Assembly (NCBI RefSeq): GCF_002081825.1
Contig: NZ_MUKU01000003.1
Span: 124,001 to 188,000 of the forward strand
DNA from: Chromobacterium haemolyticum
Lineage (GTDB): Bacteria; Pseudomonadota; Gammaproteobacteria; Burkholderiales; Chromobacteriaceae
Direction: 5' to 3'
DNA length: 64,000 nucleotides
The translations under genes and the position numbers were made by a program. Positions 40,449-49,586 of the stretch are shown here, piece after piece. The notes under the pieces were generated by a model, which was not told the DNA's origin, ran no database searches, and worked only from the letters and a program-made list of their open reading frames with translations. The first letter of the stretch is position 1. The number at the start of each line of letters is the position of its first letter.

Positions 40449-41630
40449 ATGTCATTTTTTCTCGACCCTCGGACAACACTGGCTTGCACCGCCGGCTACA
40501 GCCTGGTCATCTCCCTGGTCACCTTCCTGTTCTGGCAGCGCAGCCAACGCCAACCCGCGGTGCTGGCGCTCGCCATCGGCGGTTTGCTGGACGCGGCGGC
40601 CGGCATGCTCTACCTGGCGCCGCTGGAGCTGGACCCCGCCTTGATCTCCATCAGCGCCAAGCTGCTGATCCAGTTGGCGGCGCTGCACGTGCTGATCAGC
40701 ATCGAGCGTTTTTACAAGCACTCCAGCCACTACAGCCTGCCCTTGGGCCTAGCCCTGGTCTTCATTCCTCTGCTGCTGTTCATCCACGACGGCCTCGCGC
40801 ATTCGGCGCTGGCCCGCCACGCCATCTTCTCGCTGGGCGCTTGTCTGCTATGGGGCTTGATCGCCTGGCGATTGTGGCAGGCGGAACAGGATTCACCGCG
40901 CGCCGGCAAGTCGCTGGCTTCGGCGCTGGCGGTGCTGACCCTGCTGCTGGAACTGACGCGGCTGGCGCTGGCGCTGTCCGCCATGCAGCCGGACATCGAA
41001 GTGGTTGGCCAGCGTCAGAACCTGCTGCTGCTGATGACGCAGTGGTCTGGCTACGGCGTGGTGGTGTGCCAGCTCTATCTGGTGTACGAACGGGCGATGG
41101 ATCAGTTGTTGCAACAATCGCGCAGCGACAGCCTGACCCGTTTGTTGAACCGGCGCAGCTTCGACGAAGAGGCGGTAGCCGCGTTCCGTCTAGCCCAGCG
41201 CGAGCGGCGCGCCTTGTCGCTGATCGTGCTGGATCTGGACCATTTCAAAAGCATCAACGACCGCCACGGCCACCTGGCCGGCGACCAGGCGCTGACCGCG
41301 CTGGCGGACTGTCTGCGCCGACAAGCGCGGCAGACGGACCTGATCGGCCGCCACGGCGGCGAAGAGTTCTGCATTCTGCTGCCGGATACCGGCCGAGAAC
41401 AGGCGGGCCAGGTGGCGGAGCGGCTGCGCGCCGCCATCGCCCGCATCGAATTGCCGCTGCCGGACGCCGGCGCGCGGCTGCGCTTCACCGCCAGCCTGGG
41501 CGTGGCCTGCCTGAACAGCAGCCACGCCTCGCTGGAAAGCCTGTTCTGCGAGGCCGACGCCATGCTCTACCAAGCCAAGCATCATGGCCGCGACAAGGTG
41601 ATGCTGTCGGCGCTGCCGGTCGCCGGCTGA
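40449..41630 (+). CDS. Membrane-anchored diguanylate cyclase
   Basis: A 393-residue protein. The N-terminal 215 residues contain about six or seven hydrophobic segments of an unclassified membrane sensor. The GGDEF domain starts near SDSLTRLLNRRSFDEE and shows the active-site GGEEF in GRHGGEEFCILLP. The inhibitory I-site RQTD (RxxD) lies five residues upstream of GGEEF. It should make cyclic di-GMP and be subject to product inhibition. It converges with the thioredoxin-fold gene, their stop codons one base apart. Confidence 0.92.
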   Translation: MSFFLDPRTTLACTAGYSLVISLVTFLFWQRSQRQPAVLALAIGGLLDAAAGMLYLAPLELDPALISISAKLLIQLAALHVLISIERFYKHSSHYSLPLGLALVFIPLLLFIHDGLAHSALARHAIFSLGACLLWGLIAWRLWQAEQDSPRAGKSLASALAVLTLLLELTRLALALSAMQPDIEVVGQRQNLLLLMTQWSGYGVVVCQLYLVYERAMDQLLQQSRSDSLTRLLNRRSFDEEAVAAFRLAQRERRALSLIVLDLDHFKSINDRHGHLAGDQALTALADCLRRQARQTDLIGRHGGEEFCILLPDTGREQAGQVAERLRAAIARIELPLPDAGARLRFTASLGVACLNSSHASLESLFCEADAMLYQAKHHGRDKVMLSALPVAG

Positions 41631-41631
41631 C

Positions 41632-43167
41632 TCAAGAGCGAGCGGACTGCGCCAGGCCCTCGCAAACAGGCTTTTGCGGATCGCCTGCCGGCAGCTTGCC
41701 GCACACCTCGTCCAGCTGTCCGGCCAGCCGCGCCAGCGCCGCCGCCTGCTGTTGCTGCCGGCTCCAGCCCTTGAGCCGATTCACCGCTTTTTCCAGCGAG
41801 CGCCGATTGCGCTCGTAGAAGGCGCTGGGCGTGCCGCCCGCTTCCTTGAAAATGGCGCTGGCGGTGCTCTCTATCCGTTTCTCGTCCCCCGGAGCCAACT
41901 CAATCGCCCCGCTCAGATAGCTGACGCCCCATTGCAGGCGCGTGGCCGGACCGTTGGCGGCTTCATAGGCCTGACGATACCAATCCAGCGCCGCGGCCTT
42001 GTCCCCTCGCTGCTTGGCGTTGGAAGCCAGGATCAGCATGTGGTAATACGGCGCGTGGGAGCGGCCCAACTCTGCCTTCAGCAGCGCGTCGGACTCGTCC
42101 AGCCAGCCCGCTTGCGTCAGCAGGTCCGCGCCGGCGGTGATCACCGCTTGGCGTTCGTAGGGATTTCCAGTGGCCTTGTCCGCCGCCGCCACTCGCTGTT
42201 TGACCTCCTCGCGCAAGGACCGCGGCAGCTCGCCCTTGGGCTGGTTCAAACGCGCCAGCGCCAGCCGCGACGACAAGGCGCCCAGGCGATCCGCGGTGGA
42301 CAAGCCCGCGTCCACAGCTAGTTTGTCCAGGGCGGCGTCCCATTGCGCCGTCAACGCCTGACGCTCCGCCTCGTCCGCGCTCAGCACCTTGACGATGTCG
42401 GCGGCGCTGTTGATCAGGATGTCGGCGTTGACGCGCGGCTGGGCCAAGGCGGCGCGCGCGACGGCCAGCCCTTGCGCGCGGTCCGTCACCGGCGTCTCCT
42501 CGCCGGCCGCGGCGGCTAGCGCTTTCAACTTCAGCCGCAAGGCGGTGCCCGCCGGTCGCGCCGGCGCCTTGTCCGCCAGCCGCGCCAAAGTTGCCGCCAC
42601 TTGTTTCTCAGGCACGATCTGCGCCTGGTCCGTATCCCAGGAATAGTCCGCCAGCAATTGCCAGTCCCCGTCCGCCAACGCGTCGCCGGCCAGGGCCGAC
42701 TGCAGCAAGATTTTCACCGGCCGCGCCGCCGCCAAGCCCAGTTCCAGCGTACGCAGATAGCGCTCCGGGTCCACCTCGCCCGGCAGGCGGGTGATCTCCG
42801 TGCCGTCCGGCCGAAACAGAATCATGGTTGGGTAGCCGCGTACTTTGAACTCGCTGCCCAGCTTTTGCGCGTCCGGGCTGTCGCCGTCCAGATAGACCGG
42901 CACGAACTGGCGGGTGCGGGCGATGAAGTCCTGTCGGTTGAAAATGGTGGCCTTGACCTGGTTGCACGGCGGGCACCATACCGCGCCCCAGTACAGGAAC
43001 AGCGGCTTGTTTTCCGATTTGGCCTTGGCAAAAGCGGCCGGCACATCGCCCTGCAGCCAGGCAATGCCGGGCGGCAGCGCGTGGCCGTCAACCGGAGCGG
43101 AGGCCGCCTGCGCCGGCAAGGCCAGGCTGGCGGCGACAAAAGCCAGCGAGATCAAGGTAAGCTTCAT
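41632..43167 (-). CDS. Secreted thioredoxin-fold protein with long helical C-terminus
   Basis: A 511-residue periplasmic protein. The signal peptide is at residues 1-21 (FVAASLALPAQAAS). The thioredoxin domain at about 35-150 has the active site WGAVWCPPCNQVK and the cis-Pro loop VRGYPTMILF. The remaining 350 residues look like helical repeats resembling TPR (for example YYHMLILASNAKQRGDKAAALDWYRQAYEAA), with a Cys pair near the C-terminus. It probably reduces or isomerises disulfides of a specific partner bound by the C-terminal part. No neighbouring Dsb genes. Confidence 0.8.
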   Translation of the reverse strand: MKLTLISLAFVAASLALPAQAASAPVDGHALPPGIAWLQGDVPAAFAKAKSENKPLFLYWGAVWCPPCNQVKATIFNRQDFIARTRQFVPVYLDGDSPDAQKLGSEFKVRGYPTMILFRPDGTEITRLPGEVDPERYLRTLELGLAAARPVKILLQSALAGDALADGDWQLLADYSWDTDQAQIVPEKQVAATLARLADKAPARPAGTALRLKLKALAAAAGEETPVTDRAQGLAVARAALAQPRVNADILINSAADIVKVLSADEAERQALTAQWDAALDKLAVDAGLSTADRLGALSSRLALARLNQPKGELPRSLREEVKQRVAAADKATGNPYERQAVITAGADLLTQAGWLDESDALLKAELGRSHAPYYHMLILASNAKQRGDKAAALDWYRQAYEAANGPATRLQWGVSYLSGAIELAPGDEKRIESTASAIFKEAGGTPSAFYERNRRSLEKAVNRLKGWSRQQQQAAALARLAGQLDEVCGKLPAGDPQKPVCEGLAQSARS

Positions 43168-43292
43168 CGCAGAATTCTCTTATGGTTGGGTTATCGAACC
43201 ATGCTAACGCAATTATCCTAACGTAATAAAGTGCGGTCGCTTCTGTGTTTAGCAAGAAAAAATCCATTGCCGGTCTCACCTGCCCTCACGAC

Positions 43293-43330
43293 AAACGGTC
43301 CTGGCGGCGCGGCAGCCGACAGGACCGTTT
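43293..43330 (-). terminator. Terminator after the thiolase gene
   Basis: AAACGGTCCTG (43293-43303) pairs perfectly with CAGGACCGTTT (43320-43330). On the minus strand it lies 31 bp after the thiolase stop. No long U run, but the stem is strong. The rest of 43168-43361 holds the probable thioredoxin-gene promoter (GGATAAT). Confidence 0.6.
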
Positions 43331-43361
43331 CATCAAAGCCGAATGCCGGCTCGCCTACGTT

Positions 43362-44546
43362 TCAGAGCAGTTCCAGCGCCATCGCGGTGGCCTCGCCGCC
43401 ACCTATGCACAAGCTGGCCACGCCGCGCTTGCCGCCGCGCTGGCGCAACGCCGACAGCAGGGTGATGATGATGCGCGCGCCGGAGGCGCCGATGGGATGG
43501 CCCAGCGCGCAGGCGCCGCCGTGGACGTTGACCTTGTCGTGCGGCAGGCCCAAGTCCTGCATCGCCGCCATGGTCACCACGGCGAAGGCTTCGTTGATCT
43601 CGTAGAGATCCACATCGCCGGCGCTCCAGCCCGCCTGGGCTAGCAACTTGCGGATAGCCTCCACCGGCGCGGTGGTGAACCAGCCTGGTTCCTGGGCGTG
43701 GGTGGCGTGGCCGACGATGCGGGCCAGCGGGCGCAGGCTGCGGCGCGCCGCCTCCTCCGCCGTCATCAACACCAGCGCGGCGGCGCCGTCGGAAATGGAG
43801 CTGGCGTTGGCCGGCGTCACCGTGCCGTCCTTCTTGAACGCCGGCTTCAGCGTCGGGATCTTGTCGACGTTGGCCTTCAAGGGCTGCTCGTCGGTATCCA
43901 CCACCTGCTCGCCACCGCGGCCGCTCACCGTCACCGGCGCGATCTCCTCGCGGAACAGGCCGTCGCGGATGGCTGCCTGGGCGCGGTTCAGCGAGGCGAT
44001 GGCGAAGGCGTCCTGGGCCTCGCGGCTGAAGCCGTACTTCTCCGCGCACCATTCGGCGAACACTCCCATCAGCTTGCCCTTGTCGTAAGCGTCCTCCAGG
44101 CCGTCCAGGAACATATGGTCCTTGATCTCGCCATGGCCCAGGCGCAGACCGGCCCGCGCCTTGGTCATCAGATAGGGCGCGTTGCTCATGCTCTCCATGC
44201 CGCCGGCCACCATCACCCGCGCGCTGCCGGCGCGCAAGAGATCATGGGCCAGCATCGCCGCCTTCATGCCGGAACCGCACATCTTGTTGACCGTGGTGCA
44301 GTTCACCGCCAGCGGCAGGCCCGCGCCCAGCGCCGCCTGACGCGCCGGCGCCTGGCCCTGGCCGGCCGGCAGCACGCAGCCGACGATGGCTTCGTCGATG
44401 TCGGCCGCCGGCACGCCGGCGCGCTCCACCGCGGCCTGGATCGCCGCCGCGCCCAGCTCCGCCGCCGTCTTGGCCGCCAAAGCGCCCTGGAAGCCGCCCA
44501 TGGCGGTGCGCGCCATGCCCACGATCACGATGTCTTGCTGTTGCAT
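43362..44546 (-). CDS. Acetyl-CoA C-acetyltransferase (thiolase)
   Basis: A 394-residue biosynthetic/degradative thiolase. The acylated nucleophile is Cys90 (TVNKMCGSGMKA), the catalytic His lies in GGACALGHPIGASGARI, and the second Cys in VASLCIGGGEATA. It condenses or cleaves acetoacetyl-CoA (or a short-chain 3-ketoacyl-CoA). It sits 10 bp after the MerR-type regulator gene on the same strand, opposite the valine/acyl-CoA operon, so both transcripts are likely controlled together. GAGGAG precedes the ATG. Confidence 0.93.
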   Translation of the reverse strand: MQQQDIVIVGMARTAMGGFQGALAAKTAAELGAAAIQAAVERAGVPAADIDEAIVGCVLPAGQGQAPARQAALGAGLPLAVNCTTVNKMCGSGMKAAMLAHDLLRAGSARVMVAGGMESMSNAPYLMTKARAGLRLGHGEIKDHMFLDGLEDAYDKGKLMGVFAEWCAEKYGFSREAQDAFAIASLNRAQAAIRDGLFREEIAPVTVSGRGGEQVVDTDEQPLKANVDKIPTLKPAFKKDGTVTPANASSISDGAAALVLMTAEEAARRSLRPLARIVGHATHAQEPGWFTTAPVEAIRKLLAQAGWSAGDVDLYEINEAFAVVTMAAMQDLGLPHDKVNVHGGACALGHPIGASGARIIITLLSALRQRGGKRGVASLCIGGGEATAMALELL

Positions 44547-44556
44547 TGCTCACTCC

Positions 44557-44958
44557 TCAAGTCGATTGCGGGGCATCCGCGCCGCGCTTGTCCAGCGTTT
44601 TCTCGCACTGATGCCGCAATTGGGAAATTTCGCTCAATACCACCTTGATGTCTTCCATCTGCTCCTGCAACTGCTGCTCCTTGCGCTGCAGGATGCGGAT
44701 AAATTCGTGTAGTTGGGGCGCGTCGTCGCTGGCCGCGTCGTAGAGCGCGAAGAGCTCGCGGATTTCCTGCAGGGACAAGCCGATGCGCTTGCCGCGCAGA
44801 ATCAGCATCAGCCTCACCCGGTCGCGCCGGCTGTAGATGCGGCGCTGCCCTGCCCGCAACGGTTCCAGCAACTGCTGATCTTCGTAAAAGCGGATGGTGC
44901 GCGTGGTCACGTCGAACTCCTGCGCCAACTCGGTAATGCTGTAAGTCTGCTCCGCCAT
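44557..44958 (-). CDS. MerR-family regulator of amino-acid/acyl-CoA catabolism (LiuR-like)
   Basis: A 133-residue MerR-type regulator. The N-terminal HTH is YSITELAQEFDVTTRTIRFY then EDQQLLEPLRAGQRRIYSRR. A C-terminal coiled coil contains LQRKEQQLQEQMEDIKVVLS. It most resembles LiuR, which controls branched-chain amino-acid degradation. Only one Cys, in RHQCEKTL, so no metal-sensing motif is seen. ATG 44958 has a GAGAGGAAG site and fits family length; an upstream in-frame start at 45024 is unlikely. A MerR-type palindrome lies in the gap to the divergent operon. Confidence 0.87.
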   Translation of the reverse strand: MAEQTYSITELAQEFDVTTRTIRFYEDQQLLEPLRAGQRRIYSRRDRVRLMLILRGKRIGLSLQEIRELFALYDAASDDAPQLHEFIRILQRKEQQLQEQMEDIKVVLSEISQLRHQCEKTLDKRGADAPQST

Positions 44959-45030
44959 CTTCCTCTCCCGCCCTCCCCGGCGCCGCCGGACCATTCGCGC
45001 AACATTCCCCGTTGCGCTTGTCATTGTTGA

Positions 45031-45052
45031 TTGACGTTAACGTAAACGTCAA
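45031..45052. promoter_or_regulatory. LiuR-type palindromic operator and promoter
   Basis: TTGACGTT (45031-45038) and AACGTCAA (45045-45052) are perfect inverted arms around a 6-bp centre, the shape of known LiuR sites. For the plus-strand operon, TTGACG of the left arm can be the -35, followed after 18 bp by TATCTT (45055-45060) as -10. The palindrome thus lies in the spacer, as is typical for MerR-family control. It is in the 137-bp divergent gap. Confidence 0.8.
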
Positions 45053-45095
45053 GCTATCTTGAATACAGCATAGAGCAAATAGTCGAGGAAACAAC

Positions 45096-45944
45096 ATGCA
45101 AGCCAAAATCGCAGTGGTGGGCGCCGGCACCATGGGCAACGGCATCGCCCAGGTCTTCGCCGCCCATGGTTACGACGTGCGCCTGGCCGACGTCAGCCAG
45201 GCCGCGCTGGACAAGGGCCTGGCCGCCGTCGCCTCCAGCCTGGCGCGGCTGGTGAAGAAAGGCCAACTGGCCGAAGCCGATGTCCCCGCCATTCTCGCCC
45301 GCATCCAGACCACGACCCGCCTTGCCGACCTGGCCGACCGCGACCTAGTGGTGGAAGCCGCCACCGAGAACGCCGCCGTCAAGGAAAGCATCTTCCGCGA
45401 ACTGGCCGCCGTGGTGCGTCCGGACGCGGTGCTGGCGTCCAACACCTCGTCGATTTCGCTAACCCGCATCGCCAGCTGGGTCAGCCAGCCGGAGCGCGTG
45501 GTGGGCATGCATTTCATGAACCCGGTGCCGGTGATGCAGCTGGTGGAAATCATCCGCGCGCTGCAAACCGGCGAAGCCGCCTACCGGCTGGTCTACGAAT
45601 TGAGCCAGGCGCTGGGCAAGACCCCGGTCACGGTCAAGGACGCCGCCGGCTTCGTTTCCAACCGGGTGCTGATGCCGATGATCAACGAGGCCGCCTTCAC
45701 GCTGTACGAAAACCTGGCCAGCGCCGAGGACATCGACACCGTGATGAAGCTGGGCATGAACCACCCCATCGGCCCGCTGGCCTTGGCGGACCTGATCGGC
45801 CTGGACACCTGCTTGTCCATCATGGACATCCTCTACACCGAATTCCGCGACAGCAAATACCGCGCCTGCCCGCTGCTGGCCCAACTGGTGCAGGCCGGCC
45901 ACCTGGGCCGCAAGAGCGGCAAGGGCTTTTACAGCTACGCCTGA
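45096..45944 (+). CDS. 3-hydroxybutyryl-CoA dehydrogenase
   Basis: A 282-residue NAD-dependent 3-hydroxyacyl-CoA dehydrogenase. The Rossmann motif is [16 protein letters not shown] (residues 7-22). The catalytic region contains [19 protein letters not shown] with the catalytic His, and [18 protein letters not shown]. It acts on short-chain 3-hydroxyacyl-CoA, paired here with the divergent thiolase. It is the first gene of a six-gene operon whose other members degrade isobutyryl-CoA. Confidence 0.92.
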   Translation: MQAKIAVVGAGTMGNGIAQVFAAHGYDVRLADVSQAALDKGLAAVASSLARLVKKGQLAEADVPAILARIQTTTRLADLADRDLVVEAATENAAVKESIFRELAAVVRPDAVLASNTSSISLTRIASWVSQPERVVGMHFMNPVPVMQLVEIIRALQTGEAAYRLVYELSQALGKTPVTVKDAAGFVSNRVLMPMINEAAFTLYENLASAEDIDTVMKLGMNHPIGPLALADLIGLDTCLSIMDILYTEFRDSKYRACPLLAQLVQAGHLGRKSGKGFYSYA

Positions 45945-45994
45945 GCCGGCGCCGCCGGCAACGGGCTTTATCAAGATCAGACGGAGGCAGCACC

Positions 45995-47497
45995 ATGACC
46001 CAGGCAGTCCCCACCATCAAATTGCTGATCGGCGGCGAATTCGTCGAATCCCGCAGCGCCGAATGGCGTGACATCGTCAACCCGGCCACCCAGGAAGTGC
46101 TGGCGCGGGTGCCTATGGCCACCCAGGACGAAGTCGACGCCGCCGTCAGCGCCGCCAAGACCGCCTTCGCCGGCTGGAAGAAAACCGCCATCGGCGCGCG
46201 CGCGCGCATCTTCCTGAAATACCAGCAGCTGATCCGCGAGCACATGAAGGAGCTGGCGGCGCTGCTGACCGCCGAGCAAGGCAAGACCCTGGCCGACGCC
46301 GAGGGCGACATCTTCCGCGGCCTGGAAGTGGTGGAGCACGCGTCCGCCATCGGCAATCTGCAACTGGGCGAATACGCGGAGAACGTCGCCGGCGGCGTCG
46401 ACACCTATACCGTGCTGCAGCCGCTGGGCGTCTGCGCCGGCATCACCCCGTTCAACTTCCCGGCGATGATCCCGCTGTGGATGTTCCCGATGGCCATCGC
46501 CACCGGCAACACCTTTGTGCTCAAGCCCTCGGAACAAGACCCGATGGTAACCATGCGCCTGGTGGAACTGGCGCTGGAAGCCGGCATCCCGCCCGGCGTG
46601 CTCAATGTGGTGCACGGCGGCGAACAGGTGGTCAACGCCCTGTGCGACCACCGCGACATCAAGGCGGTGTCCTTCGTCGGCTCCACCAAGGTGGGCACCC
46701 ATGTGCACCAGCGCGCCAGCCTCAACGGCAAGCGCACCCAGTGCATGATGGGCGCCAAGAACCACGCCATCGTGTTGCCGGACGCCAATAAGGAACAGGC
46801 GCTGAACCAGCTGGCCGGGGCCGCTTTCGGCGCCGCCGGCCAGCGCTGCATGGCGCTGTCGGTGGCGGTGCTGGTGGGCGAGGCCCAGCAGTGGATTCCG
46901 GAGCTGGTGGCCAAGGCGCGCGGCCTGAGCGTGGGCGCCGGCAAGGACAACCCGGACCTGGGCCCGCTGATCTCCTGCGCCGCCCGCGAACGCGTGGCCG
47001 GCCTGATCGGCCGCGGCGTGGAAGAAGGCGCGCGCCTGGAGCTGGACGGCCGCGACATCCAGGTGGCCGGCTACGAGCGCGGCAACTTCGTCGGCCCAAC
47101 CATCTTCTCCGGCGTCAAACCGGAAATGAGCATCTACCACCAGGAAATCTTCGGCCCGGTGCTGTGCCTGATGGCGGCGGACTCGCTGGACGACGCCATC
47201 GCCATCGTCAACGCCAACCCCAACGGCAACGGCACCGCGGTGTTCACCCAGAGCGGCGCGGCAGCGCGCAAATTCCAGGAGGAGATCGACGTCGGTCAGG
47301 TGGGCGTCAATGTGCCCATCCCGGTGCCGGTGCCGCTGTTCAGCTTCACCGGCTCGCGCGGCTCCAAGCTGGGCGACCTCGGTCCTTACGGCAAGCAGGT
47401 CGTGCTGTTCTACACCCAGACCAAGACCGTCACCAGCCGCTGGTTCGACGACGCCGCCAGCGGCGGCAAGGTCAACACCACCATTTCGCTGCGCTGA
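45995..47497 (+). CDS. mmsA: CoA-acylating methylmalonate-semialdehyde dehydrogenase
   Basis: A 500-residue aldehyde dehydrogenase that converts (methyl)malonate semialdehyde plus CoA to propionyl-CoA (or acetyl-CoA) with loss of CO2. The catalytic Cys is in [15 protein letters not shown]. Other family marks are [34 protein letters not shown] and the [19 protein letters not shown] tail segment specific to MmsA. It is the last chemical step of valine degradation. An AGACGGAGG site precedes the ATG. Confidence 0.95.
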   Translation: MTQAVPTIKLLIGGEFVESRSAEWRDIVNPATQEVLARVPMATQDEVDAAVSAAKTAFAGWKKTAIGARARIFLKYQQLIREHMKELAALLTAEQGKTLADAEGDIFRGLEVVEHASAIGNLQLGEYAENVAGGVDTYTVLQPLGVCAGITPFNFPAMIPLWMFPMAIATGNTFVLKPSEQDPMVTMRLVELALEAGIPPGVLNVVHGGEQVVNALCDHRDIKAVSFVGSTKVGTHVHQRASLNGKRTQCMMGAKNHAIVLPDANKEQALNQLAGAAFGAAGQRCMALSVAVLVGEAQQWIPELVAKARGLSVGAGKDNPDLGPLISCAARERVAGLIGRGVEEGARLELDGRDIQVAGYERGNFVGPTIFSGVKPEMSIYHQEIFGPVLCLMAADSLDDAIAIVNANPNGNGTAVFTQSGAAARKFQEEIDVGQVGVNVPIPVPVPLFSFTGSRGSKLGDLGPYGKQVVLFYTQTKTVTSRWFDDAASGGKVNTTISLR

Positions 47498-47510
47498 CCG
47501 GGAGCCCGCC

Positions 47511-48671
47511 ATGGATTTCGCACTGACCGAAGAACAAATCGCCTTTCAGGACAGCGCCCGCGACTTCGCCGCCAGCGAGCTCGCGCCGCGCGCCGCCGAA
47601 TGGGACGAAGAGGAAACCTTTCCGCTGGACGTGATCCGCCGCGGTGGCGAAATGGGCTTTCTCGGCCTTTACACGCCGGAAGCCTACGGCGGCCTGGGCC
47701 TGCCGCGGCTGGACTCCGCCATCATCTTCGAAGAGCTGGCCGCCGGTTGCACCTCCACCGCCGCCTATCTGACCATCCACAATATGGTGACCTGGATGAT
47801 AGCCAGCTTCGGCAGCCAGGAGCTGGCCGAGCGCTGGGTGCCGCGCATGGTCAGCGGCGAGCTGCTGGGCAGCTACTGTCTGACCGAGCCCGGCGCCGGC
47901 TCCGACGCCGCCGCGCTGAAGACTCGCGCCGAGCGCAAGGGCGAGCACTACGTGCTCAACGGCTCCAAGATGTTCATCTCCGGCGCCGGCAGCACCCAGG
48001 TGCTGGTGGTGATGGCGCGCACCGGCGGCCCTGGTCCCAAAGGCGTATCCGCCTTCGTGGTGCCGGCGGACGCGGCCGGCGTGCAATACGGCAAGAAAGA
48101 GAAAAAAATGGGCTGGAACAGCCAGCCCACCCGCGCCATCACTTTCGACAATGTGGAAATCCCCGCCGCCAACCGCCTGGGCGAGGAAGGCCAGGGCTTC
48201 GCCTTCGCGATGAAGGGCCTGGACGGCGGCCGCATCAACATCGCCACCTGCGCGGTGGGCACTGCTCAAGCCGCGTTGGCCGCCGCCCAGCGCTATGTGC
48301 AGGAGCGCCAGCAATTCGGCCAGCCGCTGGCCGAGCTGCAAAGCGTGCAATTCCGGCTGGCGGACATGCTGACCGAGCTGGTGGCCGCGCGGCAGATGGT
48401 GCGCCTGGCGGCATGGAAACTGGACCAGGCCAGCCCGGACGCCAGCGCTTATTGCGCCATGGCAAAGCGGCTGGCCACGGATTTGAGTTTCAATGTGGCC
48501 AACAACGCGCTGCAACTGTTCGGCGGCTACGGCTATCTGAAGGACTTTCCGCTGGAACGCCATGTCCGCGACCTGCGCGTGCACCAGATTCTGGAAGGCA
48601 CCAATGAAGTCATGCGGATGATCGTGGCGCGCAAACTGCTGCAAGACGGCGCGCTGGAAACCCTGCGCTGA
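47511..48671 (+). CDS. Acyl-CoA dehydrogenase, probably isobutyryl-CoA dehydrogenase
   Basis: A 386-residue FAD flavoenzyme. Signatures are CLTEPGAGSDAAALKT (FAD/substrate loop), KMFISGAGSTQVLVV, the YVQERQQFGQPLAELQSVQF region and FGGYGYLKDFPLER. The likely catalytic Glu lies in ILEGTNEVMRMI. Context (mmsA, hydratase, HIBCH, mmsB) points to isobutyryl-CoA to methacrylyl-CoA. ATG 47511 has a GGGAG site; the frame extending upstream lies inside mmsA and is not used. Its TGA stop is the left flank of mini-element C. Confidence 0.92.
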   Translation: MDFALTEEQIAFQDSARDFAASELAPRAAEWDEEETFPLDVIRRGGEMGFLGLYTPEAYGGLGLPRLDSAIIFEELAAGCTSTAAYLTIHNMVTWMIASFGSQELAERWVPRMVSGELLGSYCLTEPGAGSDAAALKTRAERKGEHYVLNGSKMFISGAGSTQVLVVMARTGGPGPKGVSAFVVPADAAGVQYGKKEKKMGWNSQPTRAITFDNVEIPAANRLGEEGQGFAFAMKGLDGGRINIATCAVGTAQAALAAAQRYVQERQQFGQPLAELQSVQFRLADMLTELVAARQMVRLAAWKLDQASPDASAYCAMAKRLATDLSFNVANNALQLFGGYGYLKDFPLERHVRDLRVHQILEGTNEVMRMIVARKLLQDGALETLR

Positions 48672-48746
48672 GCGAAGCCGGAAAATCCAAGATGCGGCCT
48701 TGCGTCGCCTTGCCCCAGCCGCTTTGCTGGACTTTTCCGGCCTCGC
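48672..48746. mobile_element. Family C mini-element (75 bp, inverted-repeat ends)
   Basis: The left end GCGAAGCCGGAAAATCC and right end GGACTTTTCCGGCCTCGC pair with few mismatches around a 40-bp GC-rich middle. It follows the TGA stop of the acyl-CoA dehydrogenase (48669-48671) without a gap and is followed by TCA (48747-48749). It lies inside an operon, between two co-directional genes, and does not carry a U tract. Confidence 0.55.
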
Positions 48747-48779
48747 TCAATCAAAACCGAATCCATAAAGGCAAACGCT

Positions 48780-49562
48780 ATGAACAACTACGCCCACCTG
48801 AACGTGGAAAAACGCGGCCACACCGCCGTGGTCACCATAGACAACCCGCCGGCCAACACCTGGAACCGCGACAGCCTGAGCTCACTGAAACGACTGGTGG
48901 CGGACCTGAACGCGGACCGCGACATCTACGCGCTGGTGATCACCGGCCAGGGTGAGAAGTTCTTCTCCGCCGGCGCCGACCTCAAGCTGTTCGCCGACGG
49001 CGACAAAAAGGTGGCCACCGAGATGACCATGCTGTTCGGCGAGGCCTTCGAGGCCTTGTCCGCCTTCCGCGGCGTCAGCATCGCCGCCGTCAACGGCTAT
49101 GCGATGGGCGGCGGCTTGGAGTGCGCGCTGGCCTGCGACATCCGCATCGCCGAAGAACAGGCGCAAATGGCGCTGCCGGAAGCCGGCGTCGGCCTGCTGC
49201 CCTGCGCCGGCGGCACCCAGAACCTGCCCTGGCTGGTGGGCGAAGGCTGGGCCAAGCGCATGATTCTGTGCGGCGAGCGCATCGACGCGCGCACCGCCGA
49301 GCGCATCGGCCTGGTGGAAGAAGTGGTGGCCAAGGGCCAGGCGCTGGACGCCGCGCTCACGCTGGCGGCAAAAGTCGACCGCCAATCGCCGTCGTCGGTA
49401 ACGGTGTGCAAGCAGCTGGTGCAACGCGCGCGGCTGCAGCCGCCGGCGCACAATCTGATCCACGAACGCGAAGGCTTCATCAAGCTGTTCGACACCCAGG
49501 ATCAGGGCGAAGGCACCCGCGCCTTCCTGGAAAAACGCGCGCCGCAGTGGAAGAACGCCTGA
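48780..49562 (+). CDS. Enoyl-CoA hydratase
   Basis: A 260-residue crotonase-fold enzyme. The oxyanion-hole segments are KFFSAGADLKLFADGD and NGYAMGGGLECALACDIRIA. The catalytic carboxylate region is LPEAGVGLLPCAGGTQNLPW. In this operon it most likely hydrates methacrylyl-CoA to 3-hydroxyisobutyryl-CoA, though general short-chain activity is common in this family. It lies between the acyl-CoA dehydrogenase (with element C between them) and the HIBCH gene. Confidence 0.9.
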   Translation: MNNYAHLNVEKRGHTAVVTIDNPPANTWNRDSLSSLKRLVADLNADRDIYALVITGQGEKFFSAGADLKLFADGDKKVATEMTMLFGEAFEALSAFRGVSIAAVNGYAMGGGLECALACDIRIAEEQAQMALPEAGVGLLPCAGGTQNLPWLVGEGWAKRMILCGERIDARTAERIGLVEEVVAKGQALDAALTLAAKVDRQSPSSVTVCKQLVQRARLQPPAHNLIHEREGFIKLFDTQDQGEGTRAFLEKRAPQWKNA

Positions 49563-49586
49563 CCTTCACCCAAGGACGAATCCGCC

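Noticed and set aside
47310-47510. N-terminal extension of the acyl-CoA dehydrogenase into mmsA
   Set aside because: The extra residues are Ser/Arg/Pro-rich shadow of mmsA, and MDFALTEEQIAF at 47511 is the standard family start with a ribosome site.
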